From Ariolimax columbianus (lineage: Eukaryota > Mollusca > Gastropoda > Stylommatophora > Arionidae): 64,000 bases of DNA. Shown in pieces: positions 22,901 through 37,900 of the stretch. The position numbers and the translations under genes are program-made. The notes beneath the pieces were generated by a model. That model was not told the DNA's origin. It worked only from the letters and a program-made list of their open reading frames with translations, and did not search any database. The stretch lies in the NCBI GenBank assembly GCA_036924085.1, contig JAVGWX010000004.1, positions 75,953,590 to 76,017,589 on the forward strand, in the 5' to 3' direction. The first letter of the stretch is position 1. The number at the start of each line of letters is the position of its first letter.

Positions 22901-25900
22901 TGGCCCTCCTCTCTCAAACTGCAAATGCAGAAGAGGCACACACATTAGACAGAATCTCCCAGCAAGTGGGTCTAAACATTCATATAGAAAAGATAAAAAC
23001 CGGTTAAATTAAATCCGGTCAACACCACTGCTCATATACAATTGAGAGAAACACCAGTGAATGAGGTAGAGAGTTTCACACACCTAGAGAGCATCATAAA
23101 CAAGACAGGTGGTGTAGATGAGAATGTAAAACCCTCAACTGTATTGTAGTTGGACAACCCTGACCTAGTTATTTTTTGAGGATCTAGTTTCATTTCTTTT
23201 TGTTAAGGCGCGGAACTTTCTCAGAGACAATATGAAGCTGGGCCATGATGTTTTCTTCTATCACAGCAATTGTAAGGAACCAGGAATTGTGGGTATCTGC
23301 AAGGTCAGTAGAAATGTACTAATAACAGTAGTAGCATTTGTCATTGTAGTTATGTCTGGCATTCAGGACCAAGATGCTGAGCAGCACATGAGCTGCAGTG
23401 GTCAGCGACCCATAACTGACTGCTAGCGTCAGGGCCAGCGAAGCACAGCTGCCAAGACCCTTCTACACCTCTACGTGGTGATCCTGAACAACAGGCTGCA
23501 GCAGGGCAAACTGGCTAAGGAGAAGGGATCGAAGAGGGAATGTTACCCGGTACTAAAAAAAATGCTAGCTGAAGTCGGATTTTTTGGACCAAAATGTCCA
23601 AAATATCGCAGTCAAGCTGTAAACTACGACACAACGCATCCTGTTCTTGGACTACATTCTGCTACTTAAGTCCTTTCAGGGTTTGGTAGCAGGAGATTGA
23701 GAACGAATGAAGCCAAGCCATCTCTGGCATTCAGTCATGATTTAAGAGGGTTCATGTAGAGGGGCCATCCATAAAAGATGCCAAACAAATTCTGACATTT
23801 TTTTTTACCCAACCTCCCCCCTCTGTCCCCTTGGAAATATGCAATCTGCGAGACATAATCAAATGAAACCTATAATCACCAAAACACAAAAAATCGTTCT
23901 CTCTGTGTCATCCATGACATTCTTCTCCTGGTTGTTGTACGCTTGATACCTGCAATGTTCATGTGTAATGAGTGCCTTTTGTCTGCAACCACTTGCATGT
24001 AGGGCTTGGCATGGGCTAATGCATGACTACAGAAAGAAGTTCAAGCATGAATCCCATTTTTACGACTTTGATGAAGACCACTCTCTTTGTTTAGCCATGT
24101 GGACAGTCTTTTCTCTTGCTGTGTCCGCACTGAAATGGATGACTTGCATGGTGATTTGGATTACAGTGAGGAAGGAACTACACCTTATGGCAACCTCACT
24201 CTCTGGTCCTGAGCTACCCTTTGCCAGTGGCAAGATATTTATCGAGATAGCACAGGATGCAGATTTATCCTCAGGGTTTACTCCCAAAGCCTTTCCCGTA
24301 AACAGGTATCTCGCAAGGCAGCGTTGGGGGGGGAGATGACATTTAACGTTGTGTGTCATGCCTTTCCCTTAACCGTAAGAGGTCGTAGGGGCATCACTCA
24401 GCGTGTGAGTGAATTGGGTATCTCCCCCCCGAATGTGGTCAGTCCACTATAATCTGATGTTTGTAGCTAACGCGAAGGGCGCCAATCTCATGAAGTTCAG
24501 CCGTTTGAACTAGACCGTGACATACGACACATGTTTTAAGTGTAGTGCTATTCATATAGCTGATGTCCATTCCAGGATAATCGGATGGAAGAAATCACAA
24601 AAACCGAACGAATTAACCAGTCCAAATGTAACAAACAACATGTTTCTGTGAACACAAATGTAAGTCGTCGACTAGTGTGAATTCCAGGCAAATCCATGGT
24701 CTGGCGGCATCTATATGAACTAAAACAGAAGAGCAATGTAAATCTGCAGCCAGTATGAAACTTCGTCTTGACTTTAGTCTTATGTGCTGCACCTGGTGTC
24801 CAAACATAGGGTGCTTTGGGTCGTTTACCTGTTTCTCTCTTTCTGATGTGACCATTTTTCGTGTCTCATGTGGCGCTACATCGATTATGGGGTAAATTTT
24901 CTCAGTTGGTTTAGGTCTTAGACACCCAGTGACTATCCATCCTGTATCATTCATTGCTGTATTAATAAGTTTGACATGCGCTGAGTTCTTCCAGACTGGC
25001 ACGGTATGCTCAGCTATGGAGAAACACTGGGCAAGTCCATCTGGCTTTCCTCCCCATTTTGTGCCAGTCAGTTTTTGTATGATACTGTTTCTCGAATGTA
25101 TTTTCTGTTTTGTCTCCTGGCAATGTACCGCATAGGACAGCATACGATCCAAGTGAGTTATCATGTGTTATCTGACACTCAGTCCTAGTATAATAAGGTT
25201 CAATGTGGGGGACGGCGTGAGCTAGTGGTTAAGCGACACTGCTCACAAGCCGAAGGTGCTGGGTTCGCTCCCCATTACAGCACAGGCCGTTACCCCGGGG
25301 AAGCAAACCCTTTGAAAATGCGGGAGGAAGCAGACCCTTACATAAAACGTATGCAGAAGTTGGATGCACTGGGTCGACAGGCACAAAATAAAAACATAGT
25401 GCAACGCACACTGTCTTGGGGAATAGAGAAATAAGCCAAACGCAAAACAAATAATAATAAGGTTCATGGTAAGGACCCATCCATAAAAGATGTTAAAAAA
25501 AATGATGGCATTTTTTAAACACAGCTTCATCCATGTCTGCCTGCCTCTGTCCACTTTTGACTAACCCCTTCCCCCTTGTTGATATGCAGTATACCAGACG
25601 TGATCAAATGAAACCTGTACGTGCTGTGTCACATTGGGCTACAGCACATGGGGGAGTATGATGACATCACAGTTCATGTAATAAACACAGACCAGTGAAC
25701 AAGCAAGCATGTGTTCATTCTCCTTGCATAAAATAGGTTGTGCTGCAGATCATTGACAACATGGTCAGTGTGATACCGAATCCAACCAAGGTGGATCAGC
25801 AAGTGGTGATTCAGTTCCTAACAGCTGAAGGATGGCGGCTAGTAGACATTCATCGCAGAATGTAGGTAGTGTATGGTGACAAATGTGTGTCGAAGACAAC

Positions 25901-28900
25901 AGTGAAGGACTGGGCACACATGTTTAGGAAAGGATGTTAGTAGATGAAAGAACTTGTGCGACCAGGTCGGACGCATATTGTTGTGACAGAAGAAGCCATT
26001 GTCAAGATTGATGCAGTAATACAGGTGGACCGTCGTTCGAGCTTACGTTTGTTAGCGGAGGAATTTGCTGTCATTTGGGACAGTTCAAATGGTGGTTGGA
26101 TTCATTCAAATGGATTCATGTTGTGGCAGGCGATGAATTGTGGTACCAGCATTTTGAGCCGTGCAACAAAACAGCGGACATGCATTGGATGCATCCATGA
26201 TCAACAAAAATTTAAGTAAGGTTTCTACTGGTAAGGTGATTACTGGACAACCCATTCTTCAGCAGCGGTTACACCATTGTGGATCCCAACTTCTCTTCCA
26301 ACGGTCTCTTGTCTTGGGCAACGGTGGACCAGTGGATAATGAGTCGCCCATCTATGGCTGAGTGAATGTTGTTGCGGGATACAAGAGAGTCGAACGAATG
26401 TGTTGGTGGTCTTCCCCGTGGCCGTTTCTTGTCTCTGGGGTACCAAATTGCTGTCGCTGTGCTCCAACGATCGTCCATTCTTCACATCAACTCTTAGTTA
26501 ACGTACTTAAAAGTCTGAGAAGTCTCGTCTTTACACACTCAGTTTTTGGAATGAATTTTAGAGGCGTGACGTGTTAATAATTTCAACCTAATTTATGCTG
26601 CGATAACGGTTAATATACCAAAATGTTCATAAATGTTTATGCTATAACAATATATTATTTTTAATGTTTAATTATAAATTTGTATGCATATATCATTTGT
26701 AAAAATAGTTTTTTTTTAAATTAATTGAAAAAATATTTTTAAAGTTTTGCACTTACTTCAATATTGAGAGCCTCACACAAAACTGGAACTTCTAAAACCA
26801 CATCAATGTCAAAGTATATCCATTTATAAATAATCCATGAAAAATCCAGCTGTTTCTGACAATTATTAAAACTTTTATCGCCTTTGACAATTGTATAATA
26901 CATTTCTAGAAAACAAAGGCGCATAAACAATTAAAAGTGAAACTACACATATATACAGAGCCAAGTCATTTTAGACTTCAATTTTTTGAGTGAAATTTTG
27001 CAAAACAATCACTGGGATGCAGGAATGGATGATCTGTGCAACCGTCACAAAAAAAATGTCCTCACCCTTGCTTGAGGGGTGCTGCAGACTTCGCAGACTC
27101 GCTGGAGTTTAAATTTTTTAATGATATGTTTTGTTCTTCCTGGGACCGGACTTTCCTTTATTGATGGAGGCACGGTCTGGTGATCCACAGCAGAAACACG
27201 AGACAGCTCAGCTATAAGATGGTTCCTGGGACCGGACTTTCCTTTATTGATGGAGGCACGGTCTGGTGATCAACAGCAGAAACACGAGACAGCTCAGCTA
27301 TTAGATTATTCTTGAACTGCAGCAGGTTCAGTTTCTTTGCTTGTCTTGTAAGTGCAAACAACAGAAATGCATTCCACTGTGTCATTTCAAAAGTCCAATA
27401 ACAAATCTTCTTCTACCACTTTCTTGTACATCTATTGAAGGTTCCGTATGTTGTTACGCATTGGTCCACTCTATCACAACCATTCATTAGGTGATTGTAA
27501 GAATCAGTCATTACTGGCTTGTGTTTTGTTGTACCAGCATGATTGGTAATCTCTTTTGTATCGACAGATGCATTACTAGATACAAGAATACATGGCTTTT
27601 TAGCCTTTTTATCTCTAAATAGGACACAGAGAAATCTTTTCTCCTGCTCCATAAACCATTTCATTTGGAGATGCCTCAGCTGTGTGGTTTTAAGCTCCTT
27701 TTGAAAATGTTTACAGTTTATGTTCACAGTTCCAGTATAGTATTGACTGTTGTCAGTAAGATATTCTAACAATTGAAAGCTAGTATAATATCTGTCAGCA
27801 TAAATGTGGTGACCTTTGCCACATGGTTTTAACAATGTATCAAACACTCTAGTGGCTTGTTGGCTTCCTGTATGCAGTTCTGGACTATAGAATGTGTTGG
27901 CACCATAATATACCAGTATATTGAAGACATAGCTAGTCCTGCTATCACAAAGGCCGAAGGTCTTGACATTATATTTTTTGGGTTTACAAGCGTTAAACAT
28001 TTTGTGCGCCCACCTTCCTTTCCAGCCAATGACCATTTCATCCACAGAAAGGTCTTTAAAAGGATAGTATGCCTCTTGATAATTTTTCAACAGCTTCTGC
28101 ATGAATGGCTCAATCTTTGCTTTTCCAGTAGCATCAATATCACAAACATGGAAGTGTGGTACAAAACTTGAAATCTCTCCCTTTTCATCACATCTTTGAA
28201 CCAGGGAGTAAGCATGTATAATTCCTGTGACCAATAATCACTCACTTTTGGTTTCTTTAAAATGCCCATGGAAATAATAATTTTAAAAAATTTACATAGT
28301 TCCGGAAGCGTGATGGGATACCACTTGCTATAAACTGATCTTGCAGAGGCTGTTGTCACTTTGGACTCACATAACTTATGAGCATAGTCATTGATAGACA
28401 CTATCAATTCTTCCATGATTTCCTCAGAACAATGGTGATGAATCAATAGGAACATCTGGGTTTACACCAGGAGTTCTACGATTAGGTGGAACAAAGCGAA
28501 AAGCATTTTCTGTTGAACCATCATCAACTTCACTCCAGCTGACCTCCACAGTAGAACCTCTAGCCTGAGAATGAACTGGAACATTGTCTGCTGCTGGTCT
28601 AAGATGGGATCTTGACCTATCTGCTCTTCCCTTCATAGGAACTGTCTCCTTTCCTTTTATCGCTACATTACCTCTACTAGAACTAGTGACGGTTAGGGGA
28701 GACGCCCCCTTATCCTCAGTAAATGAGACATTTTTAGAATCTGTAGGCAGATCACTACATCGGTATTCAGAATCTGAACTGTCAATGATCGATAAATCAT
28801 CTTCCTCGTTGTCATTCTCAGTTTCAATCAAAGATTGAATCATTTGCGATGCTTGTTCAACCGATAGTCTTTGTTTGAACTGGTAGCCATTTTTTTCGCC

Positions 28901-31900
28901 TTAAAAAAATACTGTTTGTCTATAGACGACACTTACTTTAATTAAAATTGAAAGCGATCACAATGTCTCACAGAATCAACTTTGAACAAACGTGTTTACA
29001 ATGTCAAAAGTGTTTTTATATAAATTTTGGATTGGAAGAGTTCCAAAATGTTTATGTAAAACTAGAATTCCCAGACCCACCACCAATCGTCTGCTCAATA
29101 GACGATGTGTACATTAGAAAAAGTCGACTCGTCTATTCAATAGACGATACATAATGTAAGTGTTAAGTGGCTTGCCCTCCCAGTGATGTTTCATCTTGTC
29201 TGCATAAATAACTGCAACTTCCACCTGGTAAGGATATGCTGACCGTATTTTTTTTTTTTAATGAAAGGCTTTTGTTGGCAGATTTAGATAAGCCTGGCAT
29301 GAAAATAAATGCCATCCACTTCAAGGACACACTAGATAAGCTGAATAAAGCCATCAAGAATAATCAGCCTGGCATGCTTTCATAGGGTGGGCTTCTGTGC
29401 ATGACAAACAATGCTCGTTTGCATGTCACGAACATTGCACAGAAAGCGCTCGCACGGACAAGGTGGGAAGTTCTTCCACACCCATCCTACAGCCTCGATA
29501 TCTCACCGTATGACTTTAATTTATTCGGACCCTTAAAAAAGCTCTAAGGAACAACAATTTCACTCCGATGCAGACATTATGGCAGCGGTGACCAAATAGT
29601 TAAATGAGTACATGTTGATGGTTCCTGTAGCTCACTGGTTGTACACACTCCCCAGGTACCCCTCTCTGCTGGACCTGCATATTATTTCAAAATCCTGCAA
29701 TCTGTACATTGCTGGTTTATTGACTCCAGTGTCTTCATCCAAAAGGTGGTCATTAGTCAACTTCAAAATGTCCCCTCTATCCATTGCTCAATGCCCCCAC
29801 TACATTATCGCAAACCACAGCATTACCAGGAAAGTAGATCCACACAAGTTCCCGCAGGTTTAAGACCTCTATGTCCATTATTCACTCACACCACAGCCAG
29901 TCTACTTGCACCTTCCGAAGTTAGTTGTTACTGTTGTATGCCCACAATGAATCAGATTACTCTTTTATGCATCATGAAAAGGGCGTTAATGACAGGCAGT
30001 GGGAGCTTTCCTCACATCCTGAGTGTGCTGATGAAAGTGGACTAGGGTCCTTCAAGTGGCTATGCTATGCTTGGCTCACTACTATGGGGATCACGTCGAT
30101 CTCCCTGCCTCGTTAGCCAGCCATGAAAACAGCCTATTTCTAGGGAGACCTTCGTCAAATTGAGGTGGGGGTCTTGGCCAGTAAATTTTACTTGACCCTG
30201 ACTAACATGTCCGATCAATATGTTTCGATTTTGGTTGAATGGGACTGAAAAGGGTTAATTTGAAACTACCGCTGTCCATTGTTATTTGTTTTATCATCAG
30301 CACAAACAGTACAATTTGTGTGTGTGTGTGGTCTTTGTTTTATGATATAAATATCAGGAGCATTAACTTTTTGTTGTTTCCAACTAGGTGGTGAGGGAGA
30401 GCCACCCTGACCATACACAGTTTGATTCAAAAAATCCTCATTTTGATGGGTAAAAAACATTTATATTTAAAAATGTTTGTGCCAGTATTTATTCCATTTG
30501 ATAAAAGAAATCCTCAGTTTTGACTGCTTTTTCTTCTACTTGGGAATATTAACTAATTTTAAAATCTTTTAATCATGTATTATTTCTTGGATATGTGCCA
30601 AAGATGCAGCAGCTGCTTGCTTCAGGGTCAGTGACCCGTAGCTGACAAGAAGACACTATTCTGCTTCTTAGTGGTGGGCCGGGAAACAGACCAACTCTGC
30701 AGGTTGGCTAAAAGATTAGGGATCAAAGAGGGAAGGCAAACCTGGCTACAAAAATGACATTCTGAAACGAAATGTGTCGGGCCGAAAGGTGCAGAGATCG
30801 CAACTACAATGTAAACTATGACACATCATATGTAATTTTCAGGACAAATACAGAATAAGACTACAGACTCTGCAAAGTCTTCTAAACGAGTGAAATGGCG
30901 TTAAGTTAACCTTTAGCGCGCTATGGCGAACCAATTTTAACAACCCCCGGATTACAAATTGGAAATCGCAAAAAAAATGTTCCTAATGGATTACAGTATT
31001 GCCACATAAAGCAGCTGGATAAAGCATGCATTAAAGAAGTGGTAGAGGATTTCAACACCATTATTATGAATGCGGTAGTGCCTGAGGACTGGTTCCATAG
31101 CTACTTGGCAAGGATTCCTCGCTGCTAAGTAACTATAGAATAATTAAGGTACAAAACGTCGGTAACAAATTACTGGAGGAAATAGTGACAAGACAAGTCA
31201 TGCCCCATCTAGAGAATGAGCTCATCCTACCTGACAACCTGGGTGGCTACAGACCAATGAAAGACACCTCAGGTAACGCTGCGGCATTTGCTTATTTCTT
31301 CTGCATTCCAGTTTTTCTGATCATTCTAAATCTTCAGTCATATCACCAGGGTGAAGTCCACAGTCCTTTCCAGGTCTGAGCGGTGACACCATAGATTTTG
31401 CCTCAATTCTACTCTATCTGGCATCTTAGTTCTTCATAGGAGGGGCATTCTTGAAGTACATATTTAGGGGATTTGCTTATGATGTGTACAAGTATGGGGG
31501 TTTCCAGCAAGAAACTGTAGCTGTGCCTCTAAATCTGGAGGATACGTGTTGTTTGTCCATCGTAATCAAGGAGGACCACTTTGACAACATTTACTGTTCA
31601 CATGAGTTTGAAGATGGTTAAATAAGCCAATCGGGGCCCGGAATTGTCTGTCACGTTTAGTACAAAGAAATAGGACACCTATGACCGAGGTTGAAGAAGG
31701 TTGATGTGAGCCGACTTGTATAGTCTCATTTATTCTAGATGCCTCATGTCTCTGAACACTCTCAGCTCTCACTCTGCTGCGCCAGCCTGTGCGATTGGTG
31801 GTGATTCTTTCTGAGTCATCGTGTTTAATACCGCACTGGATCAGTGATTTCTTAAGTGTGTCCTTGTGCCTTTTCCGCTGACCACCGCTTGCTCTCTTGC

Positions 31901-34900
31901 CATTTTTCAGTTAACCATAGAGCAGCTCTTTTGGTAGACGTTGATCCGATATGCATACCATATGGCCAGCCCATCTCAGCTGTGCTGCACAAATCATGGT
32001 GTGTATACTGGAAGTGGCAGATCGCGCTCATCATCATCAGTCTGGAGACTGGTTGTAAGGTTGTCTGAGTATGTCTCTCCGTTTGACCCTATCCTCTGCA
32101 GTTCTCTTCATTACAACATAAGTTCGTTGTGTAATGTCCCTGCATATCTGAGATGTAAAGGCGAGTCTTGGATGCCCCGGCCCTCTCTTTCCTTGAATCT
32201 TGCCGTCTAGTATCTTCTGTAGAAGACTTTCATGTCTCATATTGTGACCCGGCCAATTTAACCAACCGTTTTTGTATTATATGCAAAATTTGTTTTTGTG
32301 CGCCAACTTCAGTAAGTACATTGTCATTGGATCTTTTTTCTGTCCAACTCACTCTTTCCATTCTACAGTAGCACCACATTTCAAATGCGTCCAAGGTTTT
32401 TTTCATCCTTCTTCGCCAAAGTCCATGTTTCAGCCTCATACAGTGCGATTGGCCATATATGAGTGGTGATCGCGCTATCACATCTGTATTTGGCACCATG
32501 TCCTGCCATCTAATCCTCAGTAGTTTCCGCAAGCAGTGCATGTGGAAGTGGTTTAATTTCTCGACATGGCGACTATAAGCGGTTCAGGTCTCATAAGCAA
32601 ATAAAAGGGTAGGTAGAACAACTGCAGACCTTTATTTTTGTGGAGGATACATATAACTGTGTGGGCCGTGGGATATTGATGGTAGGTAGAACAACTGTGT
32701 GGGCCGTGGGATATTGATGGTAGGTAGAACAACTGTGTGGGCCGTGGGATATTGATGGTAGGTAGAACAACTGTGTGGGCCGTGGGATATTGATGGTAGG
32801 TAGAACAACTGTGTGGGCCGTGGGATATTGATGGTAGGTAGAACAACTGTGTGGGCCGTGGGATATTGATGGTAGGTAGAACAACTGCAGACCTTTATGT
32901 TTGTGGAGGATACATATAACTGTGTGGGCCGTGGGATATTGATGGTAGGTAGAACAACTGCAGACCTTTATGTTTGTGGAGGATACATATAACTGTGTGG
33001 GCCGTGGGATATTGATGGTAGGTAGAACAACTGCAGACCTTTATGTTTGTGGAGGATACATATAACTGTGTGGGCCGTGGGATATTGATGGTAGGTAGAA
33101 CAACTGCAGACCTTTATGTTTGTGGAGGATACATATAACTGTGTGGGCCGTGGGATATTGATGGTAGGTAGAACAACTGCAGACCTTTATGTTTGTGGAG
33201 GATACATATAACTGTGTGGGCCGTGGGATATTGATGTGCTATTTGAGGAAATGTGAAATCAATCCATGGCTGGTGACCTGGAAAGAGGAGACTAATGTCT
33301 GATCAGATTATATTAGTCAGGGTTAGATGAAACATGCTGATCAAGACCTCACCTCACTTCCATGCAGTTCTCCCTAGAAACAGGCTGTTTCATGGTAGTT
33401 TGGCTAATGAGGTGGGAATCAACATGATTTTTGTAGTAGTTAATGTCGCTGCAGATGAAGCCAACCATAGCACAAACAGCCTAGATGACCCCAGTCCACC
33501 TTCATCAGCATGCTCAAGATATGAGGAAAGCTGCTGCAACCCGCCACTCAACACCTTTTTCAGGACGCATGAAAGAGTTAACATACTCATCATGGGCATC
33601 GAACAACAATGGCTGGTGAGCTGAATTGCAGCTGCCCTAATGTGAAGAACAAATGCACTTCATTTTGGTGCATTCAAACCTATGCATGTATGTCAGGGAC
33701 TACTCCAGGCTTCCCTGTATTGTTCAATGTCTGCACAATAAAAGGGATGAAGATTCACCTTACAGGGCCACGATGAATGTCAACGTTTTTGGAGATCACA
33801 TTCTCACATAGAGAACTGGCTTGGATAAGCATGAGATGGTCAAAGGTATATGAGGTTTGATCAAAAAGTATCTGACCTTTGTTTTTTTGGGAGCCAATCA
33901 AAAGCTTCCCTGGGACATGCACCCATATCTTCTGAACATGCATGATTTTTTTTTAACCAGACTGCAATCCTTCTAGTCGTTAGACAGACAGGTGCACTGC
34001 AGTAGTTGCAATTGTTTTGAACCAAAATGACCGAACATGTAAAATTTTGTTGTAATAGATTGATTATTACCTGTGCTTTCTCAAAAGTTGGACTTGGTAG
34101 AGCTGTCATCTGTGAAATCGAGTGCCTCTAGAGTTTTGTCATCTGCTTTATTATTCTACTATTTAACAAAATAAAAAAATAAAGAAAAATCTGTTGCATT
34201 TCTCTGCTTGAAGACATCTGTTGTCTGACATGTGTAGTTGGCAATGCTGGATACCAGGTTGACCTAATTATAATGTTCATATTCTATTGCAGGGATCAAG
34301 ATGCTGAGCAGCTCATAAGCTGCAGTAGTCAGCGACCCAAAGTTGACTGCTAGCGTCAGGGCCGGCGACCCAGAGCTGCCAAGATCCTTCTCCACCTTTA
34401 CATGGTGATCCTGGATAACAGGCTGCAGCATGGTAGTCTAGCTAAGGGGAAGGGATCGATGAGGGAAGGCTAATCCTGTACCCAAAAATGCCATGCTGAA
34501 GTCAGATGTATTGTACCGAAACATGCAAATATCACAGTCAAGCTGTAAACTATGACACAACGCATTCTATTCTCCGGACTACATCTTGCTACTTACAAAG
34601 CCCTTTTCAGCGCCTGATAACGGGAGATTGAAAATGAACAAAAAAGAATATATTCTTTTGTAGAGCACTATTTATTTGGAACGTACAAATGGTAGTCAAG
34701 TATGCTGGCTAAGGTATGAGGGGATAGTTGCTATAAAGTTCTCAGACTTGCAGGGGCTGGTGAGGATCTACTGTCCTGGTTATGCTGAGGTTACAGGCAA
34801 TGAAATTTTTAAGAGACATTATGAAGTCTATCATTGGCCGTCTGTTGGATGATAACACTGCCATCGATGAATTGGTAATTCACAGACTGTGGAACCTTGA

Positions 34901-37900
34901 GATCAGACAGTGTTGAGCGAAGCTGGGCACATGAGAGGACAGAACTGGAGTTTTTACAACCAACGAGCTACAGGAACCACCCCCTTTGCCATTTACTGAG
35001 AGAGACTGGGCACCAATGGATATACCAGTAGTGCGGTGAAGTTGATTCTCAAGAATAAAACAGATACAACTGCATTATCAATTGTTTATCAAATGAGCTG
35101 TTCGGATCTGAAATTAATACTCAGTTAATATTTGGTGCAGCCCTAATTAAAAATGTACTAAGGAAAAGAGACAGATAACTGTTGATCAAACTTGAAGAAG
35201 AGTCAATTTAAACATTAAATTTTGAAAACCTGATTCTTTAATTTTCTCCCCAGTTCTTCCAAAAAAGACAATCCTAAATGGTTCATGGTTGATGTGAAAT
35301 ATATACGGCATCTGAAAAGGTTTATATCACTGGCAGAACTCAAGAAAATCCACCAGGAACACATTAAGAGTGGTGGCCCTTTGCAGAATATGTCATTGTT
35401 TACAAGGTCAAGGCTATCTGTACAGCCTGTCTCTAAAGGTGAGACATGAGTGTTTCAGTGACAGGTGAACTTATTTTACAACCTTGTGATGTCTAAGTTT
35501 AGACTTGGTAATGTAAAAATCTGTTTATTCTATTTATATTTTGATTACTGAGAAAAATTGCTGCTCTGTGATGTGGACTTTGTCATTACTAAATGGTATC
35601 GAAACATGAATAATGAAAATACAGATGGAAGAGAGAATAAAGACTCATGAAAGAAATGGGGATTTATATATGTGTGGCCATAATAGCACAAACAACAGCA
35701 GCGCTTGCACAACTAAAACATATGTGGAAAGATAAACGACTTTCTCTCACCATAAAGGTCAGACTAATGCACTCACTGGTTCTTTCGATATTCCTATACG
35801 CCTGCGAAACATGGACCATTACAGCAGACCTTCATGGTGAATGAGGAGAAGAATCTAGGCCATCAAGATGAGATGTTTTAGAAGACTCCTAAATCTATCT
35901 ATCTTCAGTCCACTTATATCGTTAGATGTCATGGAAAGGTGCGACCTCCTTTGTTTCATATTTTTTGACTGGTGAAAATCCACTGGTGACTTTCGTGTTC
36001 CAGTCACCCTGCACTATGAGAATGTCTTTCTTGTGGGTATTGTTGATCCACTTCTGTAACGGGCCATAAAAACACTCAACCTCATTCTCCTCGTCTGTTG
36101 TGGTGGCAAATGCCTGTATCACCGTTATGTTAAAGGGTGATACCTTTAATCTCATAGTTATGGGGTGGTATTCTAACACTGTGTTTTTGTTCTTTTTATG
36201 GACCAGGAACCCCATACCATGTTGATGAGTACTTTCCTCCCCACTATGGTAGAATATATAACCTACCTCTGTGCTTATCTCTCCAAAACCAGTCCATCTT
36301 GTCTCGCAAACACCTAGTACGTCCCATCTATACCTAAGCATTTCATGTGAGAGTTCGATCAACTACCTGTCTTAATGTTCTCACATTCCACGTGGCAATA
36401 ATGACGTCACGTGTTCTGAGTTTCTGTCTGGAAGGGTTGGTCTTAAAGCTGTGCTTGTGTTGTCCTGGCAATATTGTCGCATTCTTGTTCTCCCTAACCA
36501 TTTTCTGCAATAATAGTGCCCGTGGCTGTTAAAAATCTAAAAGAACCAGCTGTTAGCTGCTGTTCAAGTAAAAATTCTAAAGGTAACAAAATTCAAACCT
36601 TTTTTCTGCTTTGAGGTATTTGGTCATTCTAGATTTGCAGTCCCACAGCCAGGACGAAGTTCAATCTTTTCTAGATCTGGTCCGCTGTCCCATAGCTTTT
36701 GTCTCAGCTTTGCTCCTGGCCAGGTTTGGCGTCATAGGTCTTTGTGAACTGGGCAGTCTTGTAGGACATGTTCAGGGGTCTGGATTCTGGTTGCATGTGG
36801 ACACTCGTTTGTGTAGGATATCTCGACTTGGTAGAGGTGACCTAGTAGTCTATAGTGGCCTTTTCTCAGATGAAACAAAGTAGTTTGTTGGTGTCTGAAG
36901 TTATTGAATTGGGTCAGGTATATCGTTCACATCCATCTTTTTCATCCATGGGTTGTTGTAATGGCTGTGAACGATAGTTTTGGCCTCTTGGTCTGACAAT
37001 GTCTGTAGAAATTGCTCCATTTTGCTACCAGTTCTGGACAGGGCATCAGCTCCCTCGTTCTTTGTAATCTCATAGAGGAAGGGTAGCCAATGGAGGGCTT
37101 TTGGATATTGTTTAGCTCAGTTCAAGGGGAGGAGGACTAACGTCTGGTCAGGCAAAATATACTGATCAGACATATTAGTCAGGGTCAGGCAAAACATACT
37201 GATCAGACATGTTAGTCAGGGTCAGGCAAAACATACTAGCTAAGACCTTCACCTCGACTTCCTCGTAGTCCTCCCTGGAAACGGACTGTTTTCATAGCAG
37301 CCTGGCTAACGAGGTGAGGGATCGACGTAATCCCCATAGTAGTGAGCGACACGCAGATCAAGCCAAGCATAGCACAACTGCCTGGAGGTCCCCAGTCCAC
37401 CTTCATCAGCACGCTCAGGATGCGAGGAAAGCTACTGCAACCGACCACTTAACGTCCTTTTCAGGGCGCCCCAAAAAAGAGCAACCTACTCATTGTGGAC
37501 ATTCGCAACCAACAACAGCAGCAGCTCAGTTCCAATTTCCCGAAGCATCTGTTCATTTCTGGTGTGTGTTGTGTAATGGTTCAAGTAGGGATCTGCAGCC
37601 AGTGAAGAAAACAATCTTGGCTGGCAGTTGTCCGTTGGGTATGGTAAGGATTCTCAGTGCCTGCAATTCTTCCCTAAAGTTAGGGATCTCTCCATTTGAG
37701 AAGCCTTACAGGCTATCCGTCCATTGTTGTGCCTTATATAGATATTCAGTATACTCAGCAGCATTTGCTACTGGAGACGCTGCAGCTACGTCAGTGCTGA
37801 AGCCAGTGCCCTGAGACAAGCAGCTGAAACCCTTATAGACCATAAGGAACAGGCAGAAAAGCAAGTGATCATTTTCACAGATGCCCTTGCAGTGTTAATG

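Noticed and set aside
16651..30259. TTAACCCTTTTC near 16651 and GAAAAGGGTTAA near 30248 look like ends of a 13.6 kb piggyBac-type element.
   Set aside because: The interval contains THYN1 exons 3 and 4, in order and in phase, so it cannot be a single transposon. The match is about 12 bases and of low complexity; chance or two unrelated ends is more likely.
32553..32884. 97-codon frames with a YHQYPTAHTV-type repeat on the - strand.
   Set aside because: Translation of the 38-bp minisatellite in shifting frames; no evidence of a gene.
35600..36425. Second twin-priming inversion, because a + strand LINE thumb fragment abuts a - strand endonuclease fragment.
   Set aside because: For twin priming the inverted 5' segment must lie on the 5' side of the sense 3' segment. 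Here the order is the reverse, and no tail is seen, so two separate fragments are more likely.
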